Assembly: GCA_964468345.1 (NCBI GenBank)
Contig: CAYXVZ010000017.1
Location: forward strand, 28,904 to 92,903
Direction of reading: 5' to 3'
Source: DALYLB01 sp964468345
GTDB lineage: Bacteria > Acidobacteriota > Blastocatellia > RBC074
DNA length: 64,000 bases
In this document: positions 8,817 through 20,702 of the stretch, in pieces
Numbering within the stretch: position 1 is the first letter of the stretch
Layout: every line of letters begins with the position of its first letter
The notes under the pieces: model-generated
Told to the model about the DNA's origin: nothing
Databases searched by the model: none
Seen by the model: only the letters and a program-made list of their open reading frames with translations
Translations under genes and position numbers: made by a program

Positions 8817-9335
8817 TTACCGGAACGTAATTCCCACGCGAACATTCATAAAATGGTTCGATGTATCCTGGGCAAAAAAGCTGTCGCGAAATTCGACACG
8901 CAGGCCGACGCGCGGTTTGAACCAGTAATTCACGCCGCCGCCGAAATTCACGCCATTCGCATAGCCGCTCCGGAAAAAGCCTGTATAGCCGCCCGTCACA
9001 AAGGGCACGAGTTTGCCCGAATCGCTCGCCTTTAGAAAATGATAGGAGCCGTTGACCGAGAACATTCCGATACCATCCCCGACCGATCGGATCGGCGTCA
9101 GGTAGGCCAGTTCCGCGCCCACGCCCACGCCGCCTTTGAGCAATCCTTCGCCGCCGCCGCCGATCTGCAAGGTGCCGGTGCCGCCGCCCGAGGTGCCGCC
9201 CGGCCCGGCGAACACATAGCCCCAGCCGGAGCCTTCCCGATTTGCGGCCTTTCTCGAACTGGGCATCGGCGTTTGAGCCGCCGCGCCGAGAACCAATGAA
9301 AACAAAAGTACGAGAGCAAATGTGATGTGACGCAT
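8817..9335 (-). CDS. Outer-membrane beta-barrel-like protein
   Basis: 172 residues with a clear signal peptide (MRHITFALVLLFSLVLGAAAQ). The rest is rich in Gly and alternating hydrophobic/aromatic residues (GKLVPFVTGGYTGFF, NGVNFGGGVNYWF, VGLRVEFRDSFF) and ends in VRVGITFR, as expected for a small 8-stranded barrel of the OmpW/OmpA-like type. A glycine-rich stretch around residues 45-65 could be a surface loop. Function unknown. Confidence 0.7.
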   Translation of the reverse strand: MRHITFALVLLFSLVLGAAAQTPMPSSRKAANREGSGWGYVFAGPGGTSGGGTGTLQIGGGGEGLLKGGVGVGAELAYLTPIRSVGDGIGMFSVNGSYHFLKASDSGKLVPFVTGGYTGFFRSGYANGVNFGGGVNYWFKPRVGLRVEFRDSFFAQDTSNHFMNVRVGITFR

Positions 9336-9610
9336 AGTCGTTTCTCCTTTTCGTTTCCTGCCTCAATTTCGAAGGACTCTTCGTTTTTTGTCCCTCTACT
9401 CAAGACAGGCGCAGACCGAATCGGAAAGCTGCCACGCGGCGGGAAATTTTTTTCCGCTTTGGTCAGTTTGCGTTTGCGTCATTGAACGCAACACGAATGA
9501 TCTCGTGCTGCTGAGCAGGGGGGAACGATCGCTGGGCGGTGGCGCTGATGGCGCGGTAAAAAAAAGATTTTGGGAATTTGCAGCACAAAGAAAAAGCCCT
9601 GAGTACGCGG
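9336..9610. other. Intergenic region, divergent promoters expected
   Basis: The gap separates the divergent outer-membrane protein and the kinase. It contains no convincing gene or RNA. A homopolymer of eight A lies near 9558. Confidence 0.45.
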
Positions 9611-9640
9611 ATTCCTTCGTGCTCTTCGTTTCTTCGTGGT
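9611..9640. repeat. Single arm of the ACGAAG repeat family
   Basis: CCTTCGTGCTCTTCGTTTCTTCGTGG matches the right arm of the elements at 7073 and 56429, but no good partner arm is nearby. It looks like a solo or decayed copy about 30 bp upstream of the kinase start. Confidence 0.6.
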
Positions 9641-9669
9641 AAAACTTTGTCCTGATTCGGTGTTAAAAC

Positions 9670-11337
9670 ATGGACAAAGAGCTATGGCAAAAGATTGAGA
9701 AAATCTTTTACTCGGCGACGGAGCTGCCCCGCGCCGAGCGCGAAGCCTTTGTCCGCGAGGCCTGCGCGGGCGATGAGACGCTGCGGCGCGAGGTCGAGAG
9801 CCTGCTCGAAGCGAATCGGGATACGGAGAGCTTTCTGGGAACGCCGCCGGCGCTTGCGCCGCGTTCACCAGCGGGGGCTTCCGCGCGGCTTAAATATTGC
9901 CTCAAATGCAAACAAACGTACGCCTCCAACACGCGCGTCTGCCCGGACGATCAGGAAATCCTTTCTCTCAAAGACCCGTATCATCTCGTTGGGACCACGC
10001 TGCTCGAAAAGTACAAGATCCTGGCATTGATCGGCGTGGGCGGCATGGGCGCGGTGTATTGCGCGGAGCATACAGGCATCGATCGCCGCATCGCCTTCAA
10101 GATCCTGCAACCGAATGTGGCGCTCGGCAATGAGTACGTGGTCGAGTTGTTCGAACGCGAAGCCCGCCTGGCCGGAAGGCTTTCAAACGAAAACATCGTG
10201 GACGTGAAGGACGCGGGGCACACGCCGGACGGGATCGCCTACATTGCCATGGAGTGGCTGGAAGGGCGCACGCTGGATGAGGAATTGGCGCGCATCGGCC
10301 GCTTCGACTTTCGGCGGGGGACTGGCATCATTCGGCAGATTGCGAATGCCTTGAGCGCGGCGCACGCGGAGCGGATCGTGCATCGCGATCTGAAGCCTTC
10401 CAATATCATGTTGCTCGATACGGCGGACGGACACGATCACGTGAAAGTTCTCGATTTCGGCATCGGCAAGGTTTTCACGGAAACGACGGGGAATTCGCCC
10501 GTCTCCGCGCTGGTGGGCACGCCGCAATATGCCAGCCCGGAACAGTTGACGATGGGCGCGCACGTGGATGGGCGATCGGACCTGTATTCCCTGGGCGTGA
10601 TTTATTATCACCTGTTGGCCGGGCAGTTGCCGTTTCGCGGGACTTCGATCAGCGAGTTGTTGCATTTGCAGTTGACCGCCGCGCCAAAACCGCTCGGCAC
10701 GGTTCGCCCCGAAACGCCGCCGGAGATCGAGCGGCTCGTGCATCAACTGCTGGCCAAAAGCCCGGCCGACCGGCCGCAAAAGGCGAGCGAACTGCTTGCG
10801 CGGCTTGATCAAATTCTGGGCGCGCTATCCTCCGTGGAGGAGAAGCAGGGAACGTTGCCATTGACCCGAAGTCTGGCGGGCGATCCGTATGACACATCCG
10901 AGATGGAGACCCGCGTGGCGACGACGGCGCGAATCCCAAAGCGAGGCCGGTTGCCGCGGGTTGCGCTCGCGTCAAGTGTCTTGCTGCTCGCGGCGGGCTA
11001 TGGCGCTTATCGCTATTGGGGCAATGCCCCATCGCGCGGGGAAGAGAAAACGCCCGCAACCACGACGCCGTCTGTCATGCCTGCTGCCAGCGATCCTGCG
11101 CCCGCCGCCGCGTCTCCGACTCCGGCTGCCACCGCGGCCGATCGGGTTCAGTTGCAGGCCAACCAGCAAAAGGCCGCCGCGCATCTGCAACAGGCGCGCT
11201 CGTTATATGGACAGGGCGAATATCAACGCGCGCTGGCCGAATGCAATCTCGCGCTCAAGCTCAATCCGCGAAATGCCGAAGCGCGACAACTTCAAAAGAA
11301 GATCAATGATATTCTGAAGATTCTGAATAATCGTTGA
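9670..11337 (+). CDS. Membrane-anchored Ser/Thr protein kinase with TPR-like tail
   Basis: 555 residues. Residues 1-60 are the N-terminal helical segment common in acidobacterial kinases (W-x-KIEKIFYSATELP). A four-Cys-like zinc ribbon follows (CLKC at about 77, then VCPDD). The kinase domain is complete: Gly loop GVGGMGAVY, AFK Lys, VHRDLKPSN, DFGIG and GTPQYASPEQ. A single membrane helix (VALASSVLLLAAGYGAY) lies near residue 440, then a Pro/Ala linker and one TPR-like hairpin (YGQGEYQRALAECNLALKLNP). The caspase-like gene begins 13 bp after its stop, so the two form an operon and may act together. Confidence 0.9.
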   Translation: MDKELWQKIEKIFYSATELPRAEREAFVREACAGDETLRREVESLLEANRDTESFLGTPPALAPRSPAGASARLKYCLKCKQTYASNTRVCPDDQEILSLKDPYHLVGTTLLEKYKILALIGVGGMGAVYCAEHTGIDRRIAFKILQPNVALGNEYVVELFEREARLAGRLSNENIVDVKDAGHTPDGIAYIAMEWLEGRTLDEELARIGRFDFRRGTGIIRQIANALSAAHAERIVHRDLKPSNIMLLDTADGHDHVKVLDFGIGKVFTETTGNSPVSALVGTPQYASPEQLTMGAHVDGRSDLYSLGVIYYHLLAGQLPFRGTSISELLHLQLTAAPKPLGTVRPETPPEIERLVHQLLAKSPADRPQKASELLARLDQILGALSSVEEKQGTLPLTRSLAGDPYDTSEMETRVATTARIPKRGRLPRVALASSVLLLAAGYGAYRYWGNAPSRGEEKTPATTTPSVMPAASDPAPAAASPTPAATAADRVQLQANQQKAAAHLQQARSLYGQGEYQRALAECNLALKLNPRNAEARQLQKKINDILKILNNR

Positions 11338-11350
11338 GAGGAGGTCGTTC

Positions 11351-13573
11351 ATGTCCCCAGCGCATTTTCTCATCGCCCTGCTCGCGCTGGCGTTTGTCTG
11401 GGGAGGCCAGGGCGATCGGCCGTTAACGCTGACGCAGGTTGAGAAGCTGCTCGAAATCAAAATCGAAGACGACAATCTCGCGCTGCAGATTCGCCGGCAG
11501 GGAATCGAATTCCGGCTGACCGAGGAAACCCTCGAGCGATTGCGGAAGCTCGGGATCGGAATGAAAACCGAAGCGGCCCTGCGGGAAAAAGAAGAAGATG
11601 TGGCCTTTGCTGAGTTCTCGAAGGAGACCGATGCCGCGCGCCGGCTGCAGTTGGGCCAGGCCTATCTGCAAAAATATCCCCGCGGCAAAGAACGCGCGAA
11701 GGTGGAAACAACGCTGCGCGGCGTCGAGCGCGATCTTTTCGAATCGGAATTTCGCGCCTTCGCGGAAAAGCCCGCGGCAAGCGGCCTCGACAAGATTCTC
11801 GCCATGGGGCGCGATCTGCTCGAACGGCAGCCGGACCGCATCGTAGAGGCGCAGGTTGCTTCGCGGCTGGCCGTTGCGATGGGCATCGGAATGATCCGGA
11901 ATTTTTATACGGATCTCGACCGGAGCCGCGAGTACGCCACGCGCGCATTGGGATTGCTGGAAGCAGGCGATTCGCGGGAGGTCGCGCAGTTGAGGGCGGA
12001 CCATTTGCCGCTAATCTATCGAAGCCTCGGGCTTTATCAAATCCGGCAGCCCGTCCCCGATCCCGATCAGGCCGTCACGCTGTTAAGTAAGGCCATCGAA
12101 CTCGCCGCCGGTGCGAAAGACCCGGCTGTCACGAACGATCCGATCGCGTACTGGCTTCGCGCCATTGCGCGCGATATGAAATTGCAAAAGCTGGGCGAGG
12201 AATACCGCACCTTCTCCAAAGAGCAACGCATCGGTCGCCAGGGACAAGCGCTGTGCAATAACGTGACGGCGCTGGTCAATCAGTTGATCGTGGACTATAC
12301 GCAGGTCGTTTCCCTCAGCAGCCGCGCCGAGACGACTTCTTCCGATCCGCAGGTTTCGCAATTGAAGACGCAGGCCGTCGACGCCATCAATCAGCTTGCG
12401 ACGGGCGAGCGGCCCTGCCTGAGCGGGCGCAACGGCTTGATCGATGAGTTGCCCGCGGAGGAAAAACGGACCGCGCTCGTCATCGGCGTCGAGGACCATC
12501 TGGATAAACAGGTGGGGAAATTCAATTATGGCGCGGCGGATGCGCGCGCCGTCGCGGCGGGATTGCTGCAATACGGCGGATTTCAAAAAGAGCGCGTTGT
12601 CCTGCTTGCCTCCGGCGAACCCGCCGAGCGACAGCCCTTTCGCAGCGTGCTCTTGCAACAACTCGCGGACCTGCCGAGCCGCGTTGCGCCCGATGGATTG
12701 TTGCTCGTGTATTTCGCCGGCCATTTTCTGGAACGCAACGGAACCGCTTATCTGCTCGCATCCGATTCGCTGACGGGCAATGACAGGCTGTTGGCGGATA
12801 CGGCGATTTCGGTGCCGCGATTGAAAGAGATGATCCGCGCCAGCGGCGCCGGCCAGTTCATGCTGATCCTCGATTCCTTTCGCTTCGCGCCGCTCAGCGA
12901 GGCCCTCGCAGGCCAGCTCGGCTTCGATGTTCGCAAGAATGAAGCAACGGCGTATGCCACGCTGTTGGCCGCCGGCGTCGGGCAGCGCGGCCAGGAATCC
13001 GCCGCGCGAAAGCGGGGCGGATTCACCGCGGTGCTGCTCGATGCGATGCAGGGAAAGGCCGCCGCCCGGGCGCGCGGCGTGACGATGCAGGACCTGTTCA
13101 CATATTTGCAGGCGCAGGTTCCGCGCGAGGCCGGCGCGGAGCAAACGCCGCTGGCGATGATCGAAGGATATGAGGCCGAAGACGTCGTCCTTTTCGAACC
13201 TCGCACCGGCAATCTTGCCGATGGGCGAAAGGCCTCGCCCGCCGAATTGATTCGCAATGCAAAGACGATTCAGATCCGTTCCGGCACGGTTTATATGAAT
13301 GAGGCCCTCTTTCAGGCGGAGTTGCGGAAGCTGCCCGAGTTTCAAGGCTTGAACCTGCGGCTTGTTCCGGCGGGACAGCCGGCGGATCTCTTCATCGAAA
13401 TCAAACTGCCGCTCTTCACATGGACCTGGAATTACACCGTGACGCACCGCGAGAGCAACACGCTGCTGCTTTCCGGCAGAATGCGCGGCCTGACCGACAA
13501 CAGCGTCTCGCCCGGCCTGGCGCGCGATCTGGTGACGCGCCTGCTCGCCCTTCGCGATGCGCCGCAAAAATGA
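11351..13573 (+). CDS. Secreted caspase-like (C14) protein lacking the catalytic Cys
   Basis: 740 residues after a GAGGAGG-type ribosome site, with an N-terminal hydrophobic segment. Residues about 100-370 are helical and repeat-like. A caspase fold spans about 370-610: KRTALVIGVEDH, then YFAGHFLERNG with the catalytic His at 458. The strand that normally ends in D-A-C-R reads ILDSFR, so position 510 is Phe rather than Cys. The protein is therefore probably a pseudo-protease. The C-terminal ~130 residues (FQAELRKLPEFQGLNLRLV) look like a separate small domain. It is co-transcribed with the kinase at 9670, suggesting a signalling or scaffold role. Confidence 0.8.
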   Translation: MSPAHFLIALLALAFVWGGQGDRPLTLTQVEKLLEIKIEDDNLALQIRRQGIEFRLTEETLERLRKLGIGMKTEAALREKEEDVAFAEFSKETDAARRLQLGQAYLQKYPRGKERAKVETTLRGVERDLFESEFRAFAEKPAASGLDKILAMGRDLLERQPDRIVEAQVASRLAVAMGIGMIRNFYTDLDRSREYATRALGLLEAGDSREVAQLRADHLPLIYRSLGLYQIRQPVPDPDQAVTLLSKAIELAAGAKDPAVTNDPIAYWLRAIARDMKLQKLGEEYRTFSKEQRIGRQGQALCNNVTALVNQLIVDYTQVVSLSSRAETTSSDPQVSQLKTQAVDAINQLATGERPCLSGRNGLIDELPAEEKRTALVIGVEDHLDKQVGKFNYGAADARAVAAGLLQYGGFQKERVVLLASGEPAERQPFRSVLLQQLADLPSRVAPDGLLLVYFAGHFLERNGTAYLLASDSLTGNDRLLADTAISVPRLKEMIRASGAGQFMLILDSFRFAPLSEALAGQLGFDVRKNEATAYATLLAAGVGQRGQESAARKRGGFTAVLLDAMQGKAAARARGVTMQDLFTYLQAQVPREAGAEQTPLAMIEGYEAEDVVLFEPRTGNLADGRKASPAELIRNAKTIQIRSGTVYMNEALFQAELRKLPEFQGLNLRLVPAGQPADLFIEIKLPLFTWTWNYTVTHRESNTLLLSGRMRGLTDNSVSPGLARDLVTRLLALRDAPQK

Positions 13574-13590
13574 AGGGACGAAGCGAGAGT

Positions 13591-13820
13591 TGAAAAGTCT
13601 TGGGAAGTCTGGAAAAGTCTCGGCAAGTCTAGAAAAGTCTGGAAAAGTCTGGGAAAGTCTGGAAAAGTCTTGAAAAGTCTCGGGAAGTCAAACCGGTCTT
13701 ATACCTATTGATAGATCAATAATGATTGGCAGTCGATGTTCCAGACCTGATGTTCTTTCTAGACTTTCCAAGACTTTTCTAGACTTTCCCAGACTTTTCC
13801 AGACTTTTCCAGACTTCCCC
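13591..13820. repeat. Inverted repeat built of 10-nt units (AAGTCT family)
   Basis: Ten consecutive units of the pattern NRRVAAGTCT run from 13591 to 13690 with exact 10-nt spacing. After a unique ~70-nt centre, six units in reverse complement (AGACTTTTCC) run from 13761 to 13820. It fills the gap between the caspase-like and phosphodiesterase genes. Relatives: 26491, 29976 and 62897. Confidence 0.85.
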
Positions 13821-13848
13821 CAACTTAATTACTGACAGGATCAAACCC

Positions 13849-15102
13849 GTGAAACAAGCATATCGATACGTCTTTCTTCTCGTTATCCTGCTCTTTGCCA
13901 ACGCCGCCGCGCAGGAAGCGCGCACGCCGAGCAAGGATCTGAAACCGACCGTCATCTTGATTTCGCTCGACGGCTTTCGGGCGGACTATCTGGAAAAGTA
14001 TTCCGCGCCGACGCTCCAGGCCCTCGCCAAAGAGGGAGTGCGGGCCAAGTGGATGACGCCTTCGTTTCCTTCGTTGACCTTCCCGAATCATTACGCCATC
14101 GCAACGGGGCTCTATCCCGATCACAACGGCATCGTCGCGAACAACATGTATGACCGCGAATTCAAGGTGCTGTTCACGATGGGCAAGCGGGAAGAGGTTG
14201 AAAACGGCCGCTGGTGGCTGGGCGAGCCGATCTGGGTGACGGCCGAAAAGCAGGGCCAGCGCGCCGGCGCGTTTTTCTTTCCGGGCACCGAGGCCGAGAT
14301 CGGCGGCAAACGCCCGAGCATCTGGAAGCCTTTCGACGACAAGTTTCCGAACTTCGAACGCGTCGATACGGTCCTCTCATGGCTTGATCGACCGGAAAAG
14401 GAACGCCCGACGATCATCACGCTCTATTACAGCGATGTCGATCACGCCGGCCACGATCACAGTCCGGATTCCGATGCGGTCAAAGAAGCGATTGCCACCG
14501 TCGATAGCTGCCTGGCGCGACTGGTCGAGGGATTGAAAAAACGCGGCATCGAAGATCGCGTCAACCTGATCATCGTCTCCGATCACGGCATGGCGCCGGT
14601 CGATCCGAAAAACGTCGTGGCGCTCGATGATTATTTCGACGCCTCCCAGGCCGAGATCGTGGCATGGAATGGCGCGATGGTTCACATCTTCGCGAAGCCT
14701 GACAAAGTCGAAGCGATCTATGCCAGCCTGAAACAGAAATCGCCGCCGCACGTCACGGTCTATAAAAAAGAAGATCTGCCCTGGCGCTTTCATTACGGCC
14801 CCAGTCATCGCATCGGAGAAATCGTCGCCCTGGCGGAGGAAGGATGGTCGATGAGCAGCCGCGATCGCATTCGCCCGGCGCCCGCCGACGGACCCGTCAA
14901 ATATCGCGGCGCGCACGGCTTCGATAACCGGCTCGAATCCATGCGGGCGATCTTCATCGCGAAAGGCCCGGCCTTCAAGCAGGGAACGATGGTCGAACCC
15001 TTTGCGAATGTGGATGTCTATAACGTGATGGCCCGGATTCTGGGTCTGACTCCGGCAAAGAATGATGGGAATGAAGAAACGGTGAAGGCGGTGTTGCGAT
15101 AA
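13849..15102 (+). CDS. Secreted nucleotide pyrophosphatase/phosphodiesterase (alkaline phosphatase superfamily)
   Basis: 417 residues from a GTG start with a signal peptide (FLLVILLFANAAAQ). The NPP active site is visible: Asp41 in ILISLDGFRADY, nucleophile Thr77 in PSLTFPNHYA, YYSDVDHAGHDHSPDSD, VSDHGMAPV, and the last zinc His in AHGFDN. It resembles ectonucleotide pyrophosphatases/phosphodiesterases that split phosphodiester bonds of nucleotides or lipids in the periplasm. The gene ends inside the left arm of a perfect inverted repeat shared with the convergent transporter gene. Confidence 0.92.
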   Translation: MKQAYRYVFLLVILLFANAAAQEARTPSKDLKPTVILISLDGFRADYLEKYSAPTLQALAKEGVRAKWMTPSFPSLTFPNHYAIATGLYPDHNGIVANNMYDREFKVLFTMGKREEVENGRWWLGEPIWVTAEKQGQRAGAFFFPGTEAEIGGKRPSIWKPFDDKFPNFERVDTVLSWLDRPEKERPTIITLYYSDVDHAGHDHSPDSDAVKEAIATVDSCLARLVEGLKKRGIEDRVNLIIVSDHGMAPVDPKNVVALDDYFDASQAEIVAWNGAMVHIFAKPDKVEAIYASLKQKSPPHVTVYKKEDLPWRFHYGPSHRIGEIVALAEEGWSMSSRDRIRPAPADGPVKYRGAHGFDNRLESMRAIFIAKGPAFKQGTMVEPFANVDVYNVMARILGLTPAKNDGNEETVKAVLR

Positions 15103-15248
15103 TTTGGAGTGCGGCGACCCGGCGCCGCTTTGGTAGTCCCACGGCAATTTCCGCAGCTGCTTACGAAATTGCCGTGGCGAACTATTCCTTGATTGAATCC
15201 TTTTTGAAGGGACTACCAAAGCGGCGCCGGGTCGCCGCACTCCAAATT
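15101..15248. repeat. Perfect 40-bp inverted repeat with nested hairpin
   Basis: Arms 15101-15140 and 15209-15248 are exact reverse complements over 40 bp. Between them lies a second hairpin (ACGGCAATTT/AAATTGCCGT). The element joins the stop codons of two convergent genes and probably acts as a bidirectional terminator. Perfect identity implies recent origin or active correction. Confidence 0.9.
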
Positions 15249-15249
15249 G

Positions 15250-16560
15250 TCACTCCATCTTCGCCGGTTCCATCTTCGGCGTGAGCATGTGAATAACGCC
15301 CCAGGCGATGAGATAGGTGATGCCCGCGATCACGAACATCGGCAGATAGTAGCTCGGATTCTTATCGAGCACCTTGCCCGCATAGAGCGGCATCAGGATG
15401 CCGCCCAGCGCGCCCGCGCAACTGCCGATGCCGACGACCGAGCCGACGGCGCGTTTGGGAAACAGGTCCGCCGGCAGCGTGAAAAGATTGGCCGACCAGC
15501 CTTGATGCGCGCCCGCGGCGATGCCGACCAGAATCACGGCGGTCCAGGCATTGGGCGAATAATAGGCCAGCGTCACCAGCGGCATGATGAAGGCGAAGAC
15601 GAACAGCGCCAGTTTGCGCGCCCGGTTGACGGTCCAGCCCCGCTTGATCAGCGCCGACGAAATCCATCCGCCGCCGACTGAGCCCACATCCGCAATGATG
15701 TACACCGTCGTCAGATACGGAATCAACTCCGTCCCCTTGATGCCGTAGTTCTTGTTCAGGAATTTCGGCAGCCAGAACAGATAAAACCACCAGACCGGAT
15801 CGGTCAGCATCTTGCCCATTGCGAAGGCCCACATTTGCCGATAGCCGAACAGCGGCAGCCAGGGCGTTTTCGTTTCGACATCGACAGCCTCATCGTCCCG
15901 GATCAATTTCAATTCTTCGGCCGAGAGCCGCGAATGTTTCTCGGGGCTTTTATACAGCGCCCACCAGAAAATCAACCAGATGAAACCGACCGCGCCCGTG
16001 AAGATAAAGGCGCTTTGCCATCCGTACCATTCCGAAAGGGTCAGGGCTGTGATCGGCGCAATGATCGCGCCGATATTGGTGCCGGCATTGAAAATTCCCG
16101 TCGCCAGCGCGCGCTCCCGTTTGGGGAACCATTCCGCAACGGTTTTCACCGAGGCCGGGAAATTGGCGGCTTCGCCGAGGCCGAGCATAAAGCGCGCGAC
16201 ACTGAAGCCGAACGCGCTCGCCGCCAGCGCGTGGCCCATGCCGGCCAGCGACCAGAGCACCAGCGCAATCGCAAAGCCGATCTTCACGCCGATGCGGTCG
16301 ATGATGCCGCCCCAGACCAGAAACATGATCGCGTAGGCCAATTGAAAGGCGATTACGATCTGGCTGTATTCCGATTCCGTCCAGCCGATCTTGGTCTGCA
16401 GTTCCGGCGCGAGCGTGCCCAGCACCTGCCGGTCGATGTAATTGACCGTTGTAGCAAACAGCAACAACACGCAGATATACCATCGCAGATGTTTGATCGG
16501 TGTTGCCGCGGCCGTGACAGAGGCGCTTGCAGTTGACGCTTGATTTTCCATCATATCCAT
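15250..16560 (-). CDS. MFS transporter, anion:cation symporter (ACS) family
   Basis: 436 residues from the ATG at 16560, chosen because AGGA lies 6 bp upstream; the frame stays open further upstream but the added sequence is unlike a transporter. About twelve membrane helices are apparent. The opening NYIDRQVLGTLAPELQTKIGW and RFMLGLGEAANFPASVKTVAEWFPKRERALATG are characteristic of ExuT/GarP-type hexuronate, glucarate and related transporters. It probably imports a sugar acid or similar anion through the inner membrane. A shared operator/promoter region with the TonB receptor at 17083 suggests both handle the same nutrient. Confidence 0.88.
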   Translation of the reverse strand: MDMMENQASTASASVTAAATPIKHLRWYICVLLLFATTVNYIDRQVLGTLAPELQTKIGWTESEYSQIVIAFQLAYAIMFLVWGGIIDRIGVKIGFAIALVLWSLAGMGHALAASAFGFSVARFMLGLGEAANFPASVKTVAEWFPKRERALATGIFNAGTNIGAIIAPITALTLSEWYGWQSAFIFTGAVGFIWLIFWWALYKSPEKHSRLSAEELKLIRDDEAVDVETKTPWLPLFGYRQMWAFAMGKMLTDPVWWFYLFWLPKFLNKNYGIKGTELIPYLTTVYIIADVGSVGGGWISSALIKRGWTVNRARKLALFVFAFIMPLVTLAYYSPNAWTAVILVGIAAGAHQGWSANLFTLPADLFPKRAVGSVVGIGSCAGALGGILMPLYAGKVLDKNPSYYLPMFVIAGITYLIAWGVIHMLTPKMEPAKME

Positions 16561-16693
16561 CCCGTGTCCTGACAGGCAGGGTGAGTTGCACAGTGTGTCG
16601 TTCATTGTCCTTATCCGCACTTCAACAGACGCAGGACAACGCGGAATTGTTTGATTAAATGGACCGGCTTGTCGTTTGTAAAAAAGCGGGCGT

Positions 16694-16722
16694 AGCATAA
16701 TGCAGGGTTGACACTTGGTCAA
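16694..16722 (-). promoter_or_regulatory. Predicted sigma-70 promoter for the MFS transporter
   Basis: On the reverse strand TTGACC (-35) and TATGCT (-10) are 17 bp apart, giving a start near 16687 and a leader of about 125 nt. The -35 box overlaps the palindrome TGGTCAAACCA and the opposite promoter. Confidence 0.5.
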
Positions 16723-16736
16723 ACCATTCAGATAAT
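16708..16736 (+). promoter_or_regulatory. Predicted sigma-70 promoter toward the TonB receptor
   Basis: TTGACA (-35, 16708-16713) and GATAAT (-10, 16731-16736) are separated by exactly 17 bp. Transcription would begin near 16743, leaving a ~340-nt leader before the receptor at 17083. Confidence 0.6.
16716..16726. promoter_or_regulatory. GntR/FadR-like operator palindrome
   Basis: TGGTCAAACCA fits the TGGT-N3-ACCA palindrome bound by FadR-type GntR regulators. It sits in the spacer of the rightward promoter and over the -35 box of the leftward one, so a bound repressor could block both. No GntR gene is in the window. Confidence 0.5.
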
Positions 16737-17082
16737 CGCGCCCAGCCGACAATAAAAGAATTATAGATCAACCACTCAACGATGAATTCGTCGGTCATGC
16801 TGGGACCTCACGCGTACTTGCGGATTTAGCCGCGATAAAGATCAGACAAACAATTTCATCTCTTTTGTTCCGCAATGAGCGAGCAGACGTTTTGCTCGGA
16901 AAGGGGCAATGCGCATTCCTTTCGCGCGTGCGGGAAACGAAAGCGGTGTTTTCGTGAAGCTGACGGACACGATCCGCCTCGCTTTCGGGAAACAGCGGCG
17001 AAAGTGCAGGCAGGACGGGAGAAATCGGAGCGGGGTAAGGCCGAAGTTGTTTCGATAAACAGACAAGAAAGGAAGAAACAAG
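16737..17082. other. Intergenic leader of the TonB receptor
   Basis: About 345 bp with no supported gene; presumably the untranslated leader of the receptor mRNA. No riboswitch consensus recognised. Confidence 0.4.
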
Positions 17083-20571
<3,489 letters not shown>

Positions 20572-20577
20572 GCCGCT

Positions 20578-20700
20578 CCCGGGTACGCACGCGTCCCGCG
20601 TGCCATCTGTAAATGCCGCGAAGCCTTCCTTATTCATTCGAGGATATGGAGCGCTTCGCGGGCTTTTTTAGATAGCACGCGGGACGCGCGCGTACCCGGG
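20578..20700. repeat. Inverted repeat, word GTACGCACGCGTCCCGCGTGC
   Basis: The left arm GGGTACGCACGCGTCCCGCG is mirrored with small differences by the right arm at 20675-20700. A terminator is nested inside. It fills the gap between the receptor and the PQQ dehydrogenase and its right arm reaches the start codon of the latter. Confidence 0.8.
20615..20669 (+). terminator. Rho-independent terminator of the TonB receptor
   Basis: CCGCGAAGC (20616-20624) pairs with GCTTCGCGG (20653-20661), followed by GCTTTTTTA. It lies about 45 bp after the receptor stop codon. Confidence 0.75.
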
Positions 20701-20702
20701 GG

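Noticed and set aside
13591..13820. Regular repeats considered as a CRISPR array
   Set aside because: Units are 10 nt with no spacers of constant length, and the second arm is in reverse orientation; no cas genes are present.
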